From: Notamacropus eugenii | Taxonomy: Eukaryota > Chordata > Mammalia > Diprotodontia > Macropodidae | Length of the DNA: 64,000 nt | Assembly: GCF_028372415.1 (NCBI RefSeq) | Contig: NC_092872.1 | Coordinates: 282,103,206 to 282,167,205 of the forward strand | Direction: 5' to 3' | Shown here: positions 13,201-28,200 of the stretch, piece by piece | How the letters are laid out: each line of letters begins with the position of its first letter | Position numbering within the stretch: the first letter of the stretch is position 1 | The notes under the pieces: generated by a model | Database searches by the model: none | Seen by the model: the letters and a program-made list of their open reading frames with translations, nothing else | What the model was told of the DNA's origin: nothing | Program-made: the position numbers and the translations under genes

Positions 13201-16200
13201 TTTTTTCTTCATCTTTCTTTCATAATCTTTCTGTGGATCATAGGTGAAAAATGTGGTGCAAATAGGTGAAAATTTCTAATTTAGTAATTTTTTTTTAAAC
13301 AAAGGGTCTTAAGAATGACTTTGTTCGGAATATCTTGTGGACCTTTGAGGACATACACATGTTGGTAGGCTCAAACATGCCCATCTTTGGGGGAGGACGG
13401 TATCCTGCTGTTAGCTTACGCCTCAGGTAAGTTGAAAGTTGCATCCCTCTCTTGTCCTTGTCCTTGTGCATTTTTCCTTTACTGTATAGTTTCTAGTATC
13501 ATTGTGAAATTTGCTTTGAGAAAGTTATGAAATCCTAGCAAATGCACTGGACCACCAGGAAATCTGTCTTCTCTACTTATTAGCCAACACATTTCTGGAC
13601 TCGCTAATAGGAGTAACCAGACTGCCTCTGGCTCATAGCCTGTGACAGTCATGGAGTCATGTATGGCAAACCACTCTGGAAACTGCCAAATACCTTGCAG
13701 AGGTCTTTGTTGTGATCATTATAATATGCTTATTTTGTGGCACTGAGAATTATAAAGCTGCCCCTTTTCATTTTGTTATTTTCATGATTTAAACTGCTGC
13801 ATAAAAAGAGCCAGTGTTTCCAACCTATGTTGAAAATCCTTTAAGCTCTCTTTTTTTAGCATGAGGGTTTTGGGGACTGGCCACTAGGGAGAAAAAACTT
13901 TTTTTTTGGTCTCGGTCTTGAACCTAAATCTCAGGGTGGTGATGTAGGTAGGAAGTAGAAATGTTTAGCTGTTAATCTGAGAGTGACTTCCCTGTGTAAC
14001 TATTTGAGAACTTTTCTTGGTTAACTGAGAATATTTAGCCACAGTGCAGACCCAGCCCACTTGCATTCTGGCACAGACAAATGAGGATATACTTGTGAGG
14101 TCGTGGATTGTGGCATCCATCACACCAGCCTGGGGCATCCTGGATCGTATGTGGTGCTTGTCCTGGCCTTACTGGCTTTCTGCTGTGACATTTCATTCTA
14201 ACGTTAACTGCAAACTGACCCATTGCTAGGCTTCTAGGAATGTGCATTTCCCCTAGAAACAGTTATTGACAGTTGAAGGTGGCATTCGATTCATCATGAG
14301 ACAGCTTTTGCCAACTCAGTCAGCTAATCCAGGAATTGTCTATTTTCAGGGATAACAACAAGCCAATTAATGTACTAACTGGAATTGATTATTGGTTGGA
14401 CAACTTGATATGCAATGTACCCGAGCTGGTGATGTGTTTTCATGTCAATGGAATTGTACAGGTACGGTAAAATGTAAATATCTATTTTTTCATTGCCTAC
14501 TAGAATGGAACCCCAAGTAGAGGGGGGTTTTAGTGATATTTGAGGAGAGAAAATGTGTGGTGAATAAAAGTAATGTAAAAACTGGAATGTTTGTGAATAT
14601 TTAATTAGCAGTGGTGCTATTTTAAAATGACAGGGAAATGGAGCAACCCAATGCTTGCAGGAGGGCGCTGAGGTCAGAGCTTGGGTTTGTTGCCGTTGGT
14701 TCATGGGGCTTACTAAAAGCTTTCTGTGGCTAGAACTTGGGCAGAGGGGCTGTTATTGTTCCTATTACGCAGATGAGGAAACGGAGGTGAAGGCTGTGCC
14801 CCAAATCACGCAGCAAGGACGCTTCTGAGGCCGTATTTTAGCCTAGCTCTCCTGACCCCTGGGCCAGCATTCCCTGCAGCTTCCAGGTCCGCTCCAGGCA
14901 GGCAACTTTATGCCCTTGCTGCCCTGCAGCTTGTACTTGTGAAGTGCATCTTTTCTTCCATTCAGCCCCTGGCGAGAGAGAGAGAGAGAGAGAGAGACAG
15001 AGTGTGTGTGTGTCTGTCTGTCTGTCTCAGCCGCCCCTGCCGGCTTTGTGTCCTCTGCACTTGAAGTGTGCCTGGGTCATTGATGATCCCCTGAGGCATC
15101 CCTCAGCTAGTCAGCAAGCATTTAAGTGCCTACTGTGTGCCATACTCCATGATTGGCTGTGAGGAAGCAGAGAGACATAGATCCCCCAGACCTCATTTCA
15201 TGTGGACATTGAACTGTTAATAATGGCTTTGGAGCTCCAGTCCTTCAGCATCCATCAGATACCTTGAATCTACTGCCATGTTAGTCACCACCCAGGATGC
15301 ATCTCTCTCCCTCTCTTCTCTACACTCCTCAGTGGCTTCCTCTTGCCCCTATTATTTCAGTACCCCCTGGGGAGGCCCTGGGGTCTGCAGTTTTCCCTTG
15401 TGACTTATTCAGAGCCTGTACCTGCTCAAGTCTTCTGCTCCCAAAGTTTTCTCCTAAATCTAGTCCATCTATATCTTGATAGAAATATGAAATGATCAAG
15501 ACAGAAGAGATTCCCAATTTGGAGAACTCCAATTTTTCTACTAAAGTGATAAAAGATATTGCACAGAACATTTTGTCATTCCTGAAATCCAATTGCACCA
15601 AAGAAGGGCACACCTACTGGCTGTTTAAAGGTAAACTGGTTTCTGGGATGGCTCAGACCAGATCAGGCATGGTCCTTTGGTGGCAGAGCCTTACAGAGTG
15701 TTGGGGTCTTCCTTTCAGCCAGCGGCAGTGACATCGTCAAACTCTACGACCTCACTACCCTTTGTGAAGAAACTGAGGACAAATACCAGAACCCCTTCAC
15801 GGTGCCTGTGGCCATTCTCCTGTACAAGTGAGTGGGGGGTGCATCTCTGCCGGGGAGAGGGCACCCAAAGGGCAGGAGCTGTGCTGGACTGGGGTGGAAT
15901 GAAGGGTGGAGGAGGTGCCCACGGAGTTGTCTTTGCCAGAACATCTGTGTGGGTGCTGGTGTTCTCTTTTGTAGGGTTGCTTGCAACATGATGATGAAGA
16001 AAAATCAAAATAAGAAACACTATGGAACGATCAGAACATTGCTTCTTAATTGTCTGAAGTTACTGGACAAGGGAAGACACCCTCAAGTAAAACGATATTT
16101 AATACATGCTTTAAAGTTGTGTCTTGAGAACTCTGGGCTGTGTGATCACCCAGAGTCCTCCTGAGTCTGTAGTTAGCATGGGGAGAACAGGGGACATGGG

Positions 16201-19200
16201 GGCCTTTGGTTGGTTTGGAAGTGCAGCTCCTTTGTGAAAATGTCCCACATGCTTTCTCCCAGTTAGTGTGAATCATTCAGGTATTTGAGGAAGTAAGTAC
16301 ATGTGGGATAAAGTATTCTGATGGTGTGGATTCCCCAAACATTCTTGGTCCACACGGATTCTCACCATGGTCATATGTGATTGTGGATGTTTGAGAACCC
16401 AGGGTTAAGATTGATGGAGAGGTGACAAAGTACCTTCCTATCTAAATGCCTCACAGTTCACTGACCAGGAAAACAGGCAGTTTTTGTCGTGTATTCTCAC
16501 ATTCTGTGGTTTTATGCCAGTCACCTGGCCTTTCTTGGTATTCAGACCAACCCTGTTGCCAGGCCCTATCCGAAGCTACTCCATGTCTGTAAAGAAGGGC
16601 CCAGAGGGGTAGATTAAATTAGAGAGAGGATCAAGCCTCCAAGGAACAACACCTTTTTATCATTTGCTTTCCAGAACCTTGGCTAAGAAAAAACTGGAAG
16701 GACCTTTTTTCTGGTTGGGTTTTCACTAAATCTTGGTGATTATTATAAAGAGAAATTCTAGCCTCTGCCTTTGGGGACTTTTCAGTTGAATGGGGCCCAG
16801 TGAGGAAAGTGCTTTAGGAACTAAGGGCAGAATAACTTGTAGACCACATCTGCATGGGACTTTTTACAAAGTGCTTTCCTCAGGAGGGGAAAAAATAAAA
16901 CCGTCAAGCCATTAATGAGGTGGTATAGGAATTATCTCCACTTTATACAGACAATGATAACTTCACCTTAAAATGGACAACGTGGTATATTCTAGCACCA
17001 GTGTAGACAGGGGTCTTTCCCATTTTGTGATGCATAGACATCAGTCTCTGAAGATTTTTAAACATCCTCAATTTTATTGGTAACAAATGATTTTGAAGAG
17101 TTGCTATGTCCTTAGCATGCAATATTTTGAATGGCTTTCCTCCAGACCTTTCCTTTCTGTAATACTTTTCCAGTTTCTCTGAAAACTATTGAGTTCCTTT
17201 TATTAGGCTCTGGTCTGTCTCTTAGCCTTGTCATCCACCTCTGAGCTGGGGGGCTTCTGATCACCCCAAGAGGCCTGTGTGTGGAACTGGGGACTCATTG
17301 GCAGGCAGGTGCTTTATTCATAACTGAACCATAGCAACACTGGAAATTGGCCTTACTAGGATGATTTCGTAAGAGTCCTCCACATGCAATTCATTTCATG
17401 ATAGTCACTCACACCTATTTCTCTTTGTTTCTTTTTCAATAAGATTATTGCTTCGGCCAATTACATGCTTTCCGAGCTCTTTCAGTTGGATGAACCTAAA
17501 AAGGAAGACAATTCAGATTCTCCTTTAAATGAGAACTCGGATGAAAGTTACAGTGAGGAAGAGGAAGAGATGCCGGACAGTGATGAGAACGGGTCCTACG
17601 GCTCAACCTCTGACCCCCCCGATGACAAAAAAGCTGTGGCTGTGATTAAGTCTGTGGGAGAATTGTCAGTGCCCGAGAAATACAAATCCATTCATCAAAT
17701 CCGAGTGAGCCATTGGCAGATTAATATAGTGATCAAGATACTAGTGCGGTTGGGTAACATTTTTAAAAAACTGGTTACATAGTTGTTCTGATTTTTAAAT
17801 GGTTCATTGTCCATTAGGTTTATGTGATCACATTTCAGTTTGAAGATAGCTGACTGGTTGCCCAAGTCCTCTCTTCCCCAAGGAGTCCTTCCCAACTTGT
17901 TTTGCTGGTGCTCTTTCCCTCCTCCCGATTCTGATTGCCCTGGGGCAAACAATTCACCATGTCTGTTTTATCCTGGTTTGTGGCTAGACCAGAGCAGAGT
18001 AGGACAGAGCTCTTCCTCCCTCTTTTTCAGTCTGGGATTCAGCCTTGACTTCAGGCTACCCTTTACCTCATGATTGATTAAAAACCCCACGTCCTTTCAC
18101 AAGAACTACTGGGGCATTGGCTGCATTGATTCCATCTTGTATTGGGAAGTTGGGTCTTTTTTTTCAGTCTGCAGTTTAGAACTTAATCTCTTTGTCCATA
18201 TTATTATTAAATATTATTTTCTTGTTTACTTTGGCTCATCTTAGTTTACTGAGGTCTTCTTTGGATCTGGGCTCTTGCCTTCCAGGGTGTGTTATCTCTC
18301 CAAACTTCATGCTATCTGAAAGAAGTCCAACTTCTGCCTTTTGTTTTTATCAAGTCATTGATAGAAAGGTTGGATACAGAGACAGGACAGGTCAGCACTG
18401 ACCCATTAGTTCTGTTAATGTGCTCTCAATCTTTTTAACCTTGTCTTCTAACCCTGATAAAGTATCTTCATTTATGGGATGTGCTTAATAATTGTATGAT
18501 AACATAACATAACATTAAAAGTAAAGACTTAAGTTATTCCTGTCACTAATTGGTTTCCTTGAAAATTTTATGAAATTGCTGTTAGAATGACAACCGCATA
18601 GGTTTGTTCCAATTTTCAAAAATTGAGCTTTTAAAATCTCCAATTTCAAAAGTTGCATCTTAGCTCTTCATATCGTCCAGGAATTCCATTAGTAAAACAG
18701 TTAGTTTGACAACAGTGGAGGTTTAATTAAGACTCGGTCGTTTGTGCTCTCTTAATGTGGACTGGGACGACTCAGCGAATTAGCTCTGAAGTGCCCAGCC
18801 CTGTTGGAGAACGCCTTGAGGTCCCAGGAGGAGAAATGGGGTGGGGAGGGGGGCACGGTTGTGTTCAGGGCATGTTAAGGTAACTCTCCAGTTTGCTTCT
18901 TTTAGCCCAGCTGTGCATTCCCCGTCTGCCACGACACTGAGGAACGCTGTAGGCTTGTGCTCAGCTACGTTCTAGAGGTCAGTTTACTTTGCCTCTTCCT
19001 CAGTCCAGCCCCCTTTAGTTGTGTGGTGCATTTCTACAGTGTCTGGGAGGCCTCGGGAATGGGTGGAAGGAGTTGGCAGCTGCTGCCCATGTCTGATGTA
19101 ACATGGAAAGTGAGGTCTGAAGCACGGAAGACCTGAGTTCAGAAACAGCCACAGATACTTACTAGCTATATGACCCTGGACAGGTCAGTGAATTACTGTC

Positions 19201-22200
19201 TCTCAGTTTCTTTAACTGTAAAATGGGGATAACACCTCCTTCCTAGGGTAATAATGTTTGTAATGTGCTGAGCACAGGACCACGAACACAGTCAGTGCTC
19301 TAGAAAAGCTCGTTATTGTTCTTGAGCAGAAGCAGCATGTTCAGGTGGTCCAGGAGCTCCATCTTGTTCAGCTAGTGTAGACCAGCAGTTACTAGTTCAG
19401 TGGCTCAAGACTGTTTACCTTTAATACTGAGTTGACCTTCAAGTTAAATGCATGCTCAGTGTTGTTCTTTCTTTTTCTTAGGGTTTAAAATCTGTGGACA
19501 GCAGCATCAAAAAAGAAAGTGACCTTCCTGCTGCTGACCCCAGCACCCCAATCCCATTAAAATATGAAGATGAATCAAGCAGTGGTGGTCCTGAGTGTCT
19601 GGAAAAACAGATGGCCTTGTTTTTAGACAAAAGTAAGACCTTTGGAATGGAGTTGCCCTTATAACTCCCAATTAAGGCATTTATTGAGAAGCTAAAAAAA
19701 GACTGTCCCTTAAAAGGAAGGAAAAGTTTCTCATTCCAAATATGAGCCCCATGCTGATAGGGAGCCGGGTTCTTCCTGCCACTGTGGGACCCTGACACAG
19801 CAGGGATCTCGCCCCAGCTTTCAGCAAAGCTCTCTAGTTGCGTATTCATCATTGCCAGACATCCTTCTCTTTCTGTCCTTGCCTGGTCATTAATTAGGTC
19901 ATTTAGAAATCAGAGAATCTCAGTTGGAAGGGGTCTGAGGCCAAGGAGGCAGGCCCTGTTTAACAAGAAATCCCAGCGCAGAGTTGACCCCTCCAAGGAG
20001 GGAAGGGTCTCTGCTCCTACTGGAGGCTGCCCATCCAGCTTTGAGGACTGACCAGGGGATTGGAAGCAAGACCTTTACAGAGCTTGAGGACAGCTCATTT
20101 TCCCTGAGTTTTCCTCTATTCAGTCTCCTGTGGTGTGATCTTGAGGCCCTTCACCGTCCTCTGCAGGGGGTGCCCTGAGTACTCACTAGGCTTCCCAAGA
20201 AATGGTGCAGTTGATGTAGATAAAGCAAAGAACCAGATGTCACCTCTGTAGCCAGAACTTTGGACAACACTTCCACGTGAAAGTCTTGCTCAGCGTTCAT
20301 CTTTTTCCTCCATTTGGCCCACTGTCTTCAGATAGCCAGCTGCTGCCCCCTTCTCCCCACCTTCCAAACACTGACCTCCCCAAACCATATCAGCTCCTTC
20401 CTTGGGAGCCCCTCTCCACTCAGTTTTGAGCCACCGCCCTGGCATCGAGGTATCCTGACCAAAGCCAGGATATCTGTCCAGTCTCAGACCTCTCTTGGCA
20501 TCTCCTATAGCCATGTAGCATGGACATCTTGTCATTGCCCTGTTGCTCCCTCTCTCTCCTGGCTCTTGCTCAGAGAAAATATACTGCCATGCAAACCAAA
20601 ACTCCCTTGGATGCTGCCCCTGCCTGGGTGGGCTATCGCCCATGGCACGTCAGCTCATTGCAGTTGTGTCCCCAGCACCCGGTGGCATGGGGCCTGGCTC
20701 CAAGGAGCTGATCCGCTCATGCCAGCCCTGAGGGGTCATGGATGGGACTCAACCCAAGACTTTATGCCTTTGGACCTGGCTCCCTGTCCACAACTCCAGT
20801 GGTACCACACTGAGACTTAGATTATATGTTTTATCATATTTTCACTTTATTTAACATTTTCCAGTGACCTTTTTGTGTGGTTCCTGGGGCATCTTTGCAT
20901 GATGCCTCTCTCTTTGACATGGCTGCTCTCCATCAATCTATCCAGGTGGCACAGTGGGTGGAGTGCTGTGCTTGAGGTCAGGAAGGCCTGACTGAATTCG
21001 ATTCTGACATCAGGCGCTTATTAATGCTGACTCTGAGGAGGGCCTTGCTGGTGGAAGTGGGGAAGCTCAGAGCAGGGTTTCTGCATAACCTTTTTGTGGC
21101 TCTTGGATCCCTGGGGACATTCTTGCTCCCAGCCTTCACTCAGAAACCCAGGGTTAGAAAAAGTTTGGAGGGCATCCACCCAGGGACCCAGAACCCAGGC
21201 TGGGACTTTTTTTTCTTCCTGACTCAGTGCTTTCCTGTCTCTTTCCTAGTGGGCTCCCTCCAGAAAGGCCGTTGCTCCACTCAATCTGGAATGACCCCAG
21301 GTTCTTGGCAACATAAAATGAAATTGCAACTGATCCTCAAGTCATCCAAGGCTTACTACGTCCTGTCAGATGCAGCCATGAGCCTCCGGAAGTATGGACG
21401 GGCCTTACGCTACATTAAGCTGGCTTTGCAGAGCCATGGTAAGTGAGTGAAAGCAGTGTCCGTCCCACTGAGGCTTAAAGACTGTGAGCTGGGCAGCCCC
21501 AAGTGATAAGAAATCTTTGCCTTGGGGTCCCCTCCCCCCTTGCATCCCCTTCTGCCTTTGGGCCCCAAGGAACCAAGCCTGGCATATGAACCTGGGGTGT
21601 GGCTAACCAGTGACCTCAAGTCTTCTAGGCTACACTAGCTGAGTTTCAACTTGAGTGGGCCTTGTGGTCACCAGGTCTAGGAGAGCCTCTTGGAAGGACT
21701 TACCCTCATCAGCTGCTGGCTGATGTTTCTTGCCATAAACCTTGTATACCCCATTCCTACCCACTTCCAAACACCCTCCAGGACAGAAGTGGTGGGAGGG
21801 AGGTGACTGAGTGGGAGGGAAAGTGGGCTGGGTACTCCAGTCCTTCCCTGGTTAGCTAGCCATGTACATCCCCTAAACACCTACTGTGTGCCAGACTCTG
21901 CTTAGCCCCACAGAGAGAAGCAACCCCTGCCCTCCCAGGGGGAGCTGAGAGAGAAATGTCCAAGGGCTAGGAAGGGGGTCTTCAAGTAGGGCAGTGGTGG
22001 CGAGAAGCTGTTAGTGTGGGGGGAGTGGGGACTGAAGAATGGAGACGCTGGCTCCTCCCTGCCTGCCCAGAGCTCCCCCGGGGAGAAGGGCTAGAGATGC
22101 CCCAGGGAAGGAAACTGAGTGGGAGGAAAGAGAATCCCCTGCCCTTACCCTCTTCCTCTGCAGGGGCTGTCCCTCCCCTCAGACCTCCCTACCCTCTATG

Positions 22201-25200
22201 ACCACACCTTCTAGCCTTCAGCCTCTTCTCTCTGCAGACAACACCCCAGGCCTGGTCAGCTCTACATTGGCTTGGTTCTCCCTTCTAAGGGCTTAGGTCT
22301 CCCACTGCTGCAGGAAAGCCAACTTTCATGAGTAGCCTTAGTCATGTTTCTCACCAAACTCCCTCCCTTCTCATCCTAATCATAGCCAACATCGATGAAA
22401 GCCTTTATTGTTGGCAGAATATCTTATTTGTCTCTCTGTATCCTCACAACTCGGGGAGTGCAGGCTGTTATTATCCCCATTTTACCGATGAGAAAACTGA
22501 CTTGCCCAGCATCACCCAGCTAGTCAGGGTCTGAGGCTGGATTTGAACTCAGACCTTCCTGGCTCCAAATCAGGCCCTCTCTATGGTACACCTGGCTGCC
22601 TTGCAGTCTCTGGTTTTTGACCTTGTCACTCAACTGAAACAGATTTCTTCAGTTACCAGGGATCTCAAATTGATAACCCAGGGACCCTTTCTCAGGTCTC
22701 CTCCTTTTTGGCAGCCTCCAAAGCATTTAATACCACTGAATGTTTGGGATTTTTCCAGCATCCTCTGCTCCAGCATCATCAGGGGCCCTTTTACCAGGAA
22801 TGTTCCCTGAACGCTCCATCCTGAGTCCTCTTCTCCCTTTCTCTCTCTCTCTATCTCTCTCTCTCTCTCCCTCCCTCTTTCTCCCTCTCCCTCCCCCCCC
22901 TCTCCCTTTCCCTTTCTCTCTCTTTTCACCTCCCTCTTTCCCCTTCTCTCTTTCCCTCCCAGTTGGTTTTATTAGCTCTTAAGGGATGGACGGAGTCTTC
23001 CGGGTCAGAGGGTCCTGGCCCAGACTCACCACAGCCAAGATGAGCTCGCTTTTCACCACAGTCCCCCACCCCTTCCTGACTTGGCTCTTTTCCCATTCAC
23101 TTGACAATACCTATTGATTCTGCCTGCCCTGTGTCTCTTGTTCCATCCTTCCCTTTTTGGGTATTCACACAAAAGCAGCCTTGGGTCAAGCCCTCATCCT
23201 CTGCCCTCTGGCACGGAGCTTCTTCCCTCCGAAATCTGGCCACTGTGCCACTGCCATGTTAGCAAGGCAAAGGCACAGGTCAGATCAGGTCATCCACTCC
23301 CTGGGAAGCTTTGGCAGCCCCAGCTGTCTTTGCCACCTGGTTCCCATCTAACTTTCCTTCCCAATTTTACATCCCTCCTTCCCTGGGATGGACTCGGTGT
23401 CCAGTCAGAGTGGCCTTCTGGTTTTTTTTCCGTAAAAGATATTCTCCTCCCACCTCCATGCTTTTGCACAGGCTGTGTCCAGTGCCTGTAACACACATCC
23501 ACGTCTTAGAATCTAGGCTCTACTCAAGCCCGAGTCCCACTAGGGCCCTTCCTGACCATCTCTCTCTCCTCCCCCCATCTGGCAAAGGCTTGGGGCTGTG
23601 TGCACGTGTATGGTCACCCTGTCCCCGCCCTGCATGTACGCTGATCAGAGAGAGATCCCATGTGGGTGGGGAGGGGGTGGTTTGGCTGTTGGCAAGACAA
23701 TTAATTGTTGTTTCTTTTCCCTCCTCCGATTTCCACGTAGATACTTATTGCTGCCTCTGCACCCATATGCTTTCTGAAGTCCTCCTGTTTCTTTCTCAGT
23801 ATTTGACTCTTTGTGGTGATATCCAGTTAATGCTTGCCCAGAATGCCAATAACAGAGCCGCATACCTGGAAGAATTTAACTACCAGACTAAGGAGGACCA
23901 GGAGATCCTGCACAGCCTGCACAGGGAGTCCAGCTGCCAAGGTAGGCCCGAGGTGGGCTCGCTGGCAGGAGGGAGGCGCCTTTCCTTGCCCCAAGGCTGT
24001 CAGAATTTCATGTTTGTTAGTGGAATGTGTCATTTCTCTAATATATGGGTGCCCCAGAAATCTTTCCTAATTAAGAATAATGATAGGTAATCTTTCAGCC
24101 ACACCTACTACATTCCAGGCATGGACTCAGCAGCCCTGGGAGGTGGTCTTGTTATCTCCATTTGACAGATGAAGAAACTCAGGCAGGCCAAAGTGAAGTG
24201 ACTTGCCCAGGGTCACCCAGCTAGTAAGTGCCTGAGGCTGAATTTGAACTCCAGTCTTCCTGAGTCCAGACTCTGCCTGTACCCTGTGGCGCCCCTACTG
24301 GCCTCAGTGAGTTGTATTTAGCAAATACTTGTTTTTGACTAGGTCAAAGAGGCCTTTCTTTGCTTCACTTCTTACCTAGCCTTAATCATTGAATGGGCAC
24401 TGCCTCAGACAAACTGACACCTGAGAAAGGTGCCAAGTTTTAAAGGGCCAAGGTCTCCTACCGCATCTGGGGCTGTCTCCAGTCATCCTGATCCATATCT
24501 GGCCACTGGACCCAAATGACTCCAGAGGAGAAAGTGAGGCTGGTGACTGCACAGTCCTGCCTCACTCCAATACAGTACACTTGCAGGTCATGGTATCTTC
24601 TCCCTGATTTCACAGTCCTCTTCCAGAACAAAGAACAGACAGCATCAGACATTTGTTAAGTGCATAGTGGGTGCTGCTCCAGATCTCATGAGATGATTCT
24701 TCAGACCAAGAACATGTCTCTCTACTTTTTTACTTTTTTTCTCTAAGGTTCTCCTGTCTTAACTCCTTTTCACCTGCTAGACTGGCCACAGCTTCCTCTC
24801 TGAGAGGACAGCCCTCAGTGAAAGCCAGTTAGTAATTACCTTTCAGAGGGCTTTGGGGGGAGCATGGAGGAGAAAGGCTGCTACAGGCAGCTCCTCCTAC
24901 CTTCTGTAACCGCAAATAGTGGCTTCATTCAGGCCGAGCAGCGAGTGGCCAGGGCCTTCCCAAACCAGCCTGATTGGTGGCACGTGGCACGGTGATGATG
25001 CTGTGCTGGGGCATCTTTATCTAACTCTCCAAAGGTGATGAAAAGTCCCCCACATGTGACAGGAAGGAGATGCAAACATAAGGAAGAACGTAGAAGGCAG
25101 CATTCTCTCTGAGGCTCATTCCCTCTCTAAAACATCTGGGAGCGTTCTGCTGCTGTGCCTCCTCCACAGTGTCTGCTTTTGATGAACACAGGGCTTGCTC

Positions 25201-28200
25201 AGCTCACTTTGAACATGTGCTATTCAAGTATTTATTAAAGCCCAGTGCCTCTCACAAATTAGATAATAAGGGTTTATTCAGCAGAGTCTGTATTTAAGTG
25301 TGACATCGATACATGACTACATGTGAATGACACGCAGCTGCACCTTTTTATGCCTTTCCATCTGGTATTTGGTGACCTTGAACCCTTAGTGGCTTAGACT
25401 GTTAGCCTTTCTCTCTTCTGATGAATAAACCACCACAGTATTTAAGATGTTACCTTATGCCTTAAATCCTGTTTTGCCTGTATTGGAAGAGCATCATTTA
25501 CGTAATGACTGTTTTAGGAAGCTTCTTACATTCTTAAATCACTTTCATTTTTCACTCTTCTCTGCTCCCTCCTTTACTCCCCAAACCTTATAAAATGAAA
25601 AGGGCAGGGTGGGGTGGGGGAATTGACATGATGGAGAGGCTATGCAGTGACCTCTTGGCTCCCCCCACCCACCCATGATATCCCACCAGAAAGAAGAGAG
25701 AGCAAAACCCTCCTGAGGCAGGCTTGTCCCCTCCCATGACAAAGATTTCTAAAATGTCCTCTGCGTTTCCATTGCTTTAGTTGTGACATTGCCAATTTAC
25801 AGGCATCTTTATGCTCAGTCACCTGGCCTGGGGTCCATTCATCATGTCTGCAACTTCCAGACCAAAGCAGCCCTCCCTGGCCATCCACCAAATCTCCCTG
25901 TTCTGATGTAAGCTCCATGAGGGCAGGAATGGCCTTAGCACAGGCTCTGGCACACAGGACACTCTGCTGCTCCGTCTCTGCCCTAGAGTGCCTTGCTGGC
26001 ACTGCCCACTGCTCCTGGGTGGGCACAGAGTACTCAAAGTGATCCATGGTCATCCCATGCTTTTCATTGTCTGGTCTACTTTGGCTTCTGCCAGCTTGAA
26101 TTTGGGGGAAAAGTCTCCCACCATCCCCATAGCTGGGGAAGGTTCCCTGAAAACTTTCTTTTAATGCAGGAGGAGTTAGATTATGCCTCCTCTCTAGAAA
26201 TGGTCCTGCTTCCTGCTGTTCCCTGTTTCTTTGGGGACCAAGGTCAGGACAAAGGAAAGTTTTCTGGGCATTGGGAATAGAAACCTTTGATGGAATTCTA
26301 GCACTGACTTTTTTGGTTCCTGAGTAACCTCCTAATGGTGCCCTGCACACAGTAGGCCTTTTTCTGCCCAAGGCATTTATGTCTTCATTGGGAGCCTCTT
26401 TCTTAGGTTCTGGTCCTCAAGTGTAAAATGGAGAGAGGTGTAACTTTGGTCAGGTCCAAGAAAATGTGTGTGTTAAAGTTCATAGTGATATTGTTAAGAC
26501 TCTTGACCTAAGTGATTTATTGTGAGTGTGTCTGTCTGTGGGTGTGTCCACCCCACCTTTCTTCCTGGTTCTGTCTTGTGGAAGCCCTAGCACAAGGCAT
26601 GACCAGCTAGTGTTGAGTTTCCCGGTAGTTTATAACATTTGCTCTCGCTTCTTCTTATTTAAAGGGTTTGCTTGGGCAACTGACCTGTCGACAGACTTAG
26701 AGTGCCAACTTGCAGTTAGCTGCAAATGCTATGAAGCTGCTAATGAAATTTTGCTGTTTAGTGATTTAAAAAGTCAGAATCCAGAGCACCACGTCCAGGT
26801 GCTGAAGAGAATGGGGAACATTCGGAACGAAATCGGTGTCTTCTACATGAACCAGGCAGCTGCCATCCAGACTGAGAGAGCAGGCAAGGGCTTCTTCTCC
26901 CTCGCCTCCCCCTTCCCCCCCCACTAGGCCAGGGGCTTAGTGACAGCATCTTCTCAGAGAGGGTCAGGAAGACACCATTGCTCTTCAGGGGAAGCCTGTA
27001 AGAGTCTGCAACTCAGGCAGCCGCCCACCCAGCCTCCCCCCACCAGCCCTTTCTTTAACTCAGTTGCAGAGGCTTGAGAGTCAGGGCAGGGATTGGCCTG
27101 TGGGGCCCCCAGTGAGGGTATGTCAGAGCACACAGTGCTGGGGGCAGATGGTCTCAGTGATAGTGATTTCCTGCCTTCTCATCTCCATACTCTTAAACAA
27201 TTAGCAATATTGATTAGAAATGCTGAGATATCACCAGGCCCCATTTACTTGGTTTCCTAGCCTCTGGAAGAATGCTCTTGGGAAATGGACAAATGCCAAG
27301 AAAGGGGCTAATTCAGGGCCAAATGCAGGTGTGATTTGGTGCTAGTCCAGTACCCTTGCCCTGGGCCCTTAGGGGTTTAGAGAGAATAGCTTTATGGGGT
27401 GTGTTTGTCCTGAGACAAGCTGTGGAATAAATGATTTTTTTTCCCCCTGTTAAGTGAACAAAAGCGTGTCAGCAGCAGAGCAGCAGTTGTGGAAGAAAAG
27501 CTTCTCTTGCTTTGAAAAGGGAATTCACAACTTTGAATCCATCGACGATGCCACCAATGCTGCACTGTTACTCTGCAATACGGGCAGACTGATGCGGATC
27601 TGTGCCCAGGCCCATGGTGTTACCGCCATTGCAACTGGTGGTGAGGACGCAAGGCGGGAGTTTTCTCCTGAAGAGGCACTGTATTACAACAAGGTAACAG
27701 CTAGCTCTTGGTCCCATGCTGCCACCACTTGATCATTAAGGACCACAGCTGCCAGTGGCTCAGTAGAATTTGAATAGTTTTCATTCAGTAGCTTTCTCAG
27801 AGGTTAGTTTTTGTTCTCTCTGACTTAGTGGATTTAGTTGTTCATTATGGAGTGGGGGTGATCCTTCCTTCTTCATGCTTGTGTCCATTAGGTGCATGTT
27901 CTGGAAGGGCTGTAGGGGTTGACTGAAGGATGGGCCACCCGTTTGTCTTGGCTGGCAAAAGCTCTTCACCTGATAGACCACAAGATGGTGACACTTTTGG
28001 CCACAGCAGTTTTCAGAGACTGAGTTTTAGGTCCCAAAGGAATCTTAGTCGCATCCTGCTAGTGGGACTAAGCCCCAGCCACTGAAGTAGTGGAGAGTGG
28101 GATTTGCTCTTTGAGAAGTCAGTCCCTGGCCTGGCCTGCCCCAGTCAGCAGTGGAGCCGTCTGTCCAGTCTCTGTACCCCAGTGTTCCAGAAGTTTCCCT

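Noticed and set aside
17465-17782. Read-through form of EDRF1 exon 13 into its intron.
   Set aside because: The intronic residues match nothing and a good donor at 17704 joins exon 14 in phase.
20314-20820. A 168-codon plus-strand open frame in EDRF1 intron 15.
   Set aside because: No domain, no splice context and no similarity that I recognise.
23311-24090. A 259-codon open frame that contains EDRF1 exon 17.
   Set aside because: Only 23741-23941 matches the family and has splice sites. The upstream part is LINE2 and intron.
25640-26371. A 243-codon minus-strand open frame in EDRF1 intron 17.
   Set aside because: No recognisable domain, no splice partners, and it crosses a LINE2 3' end.
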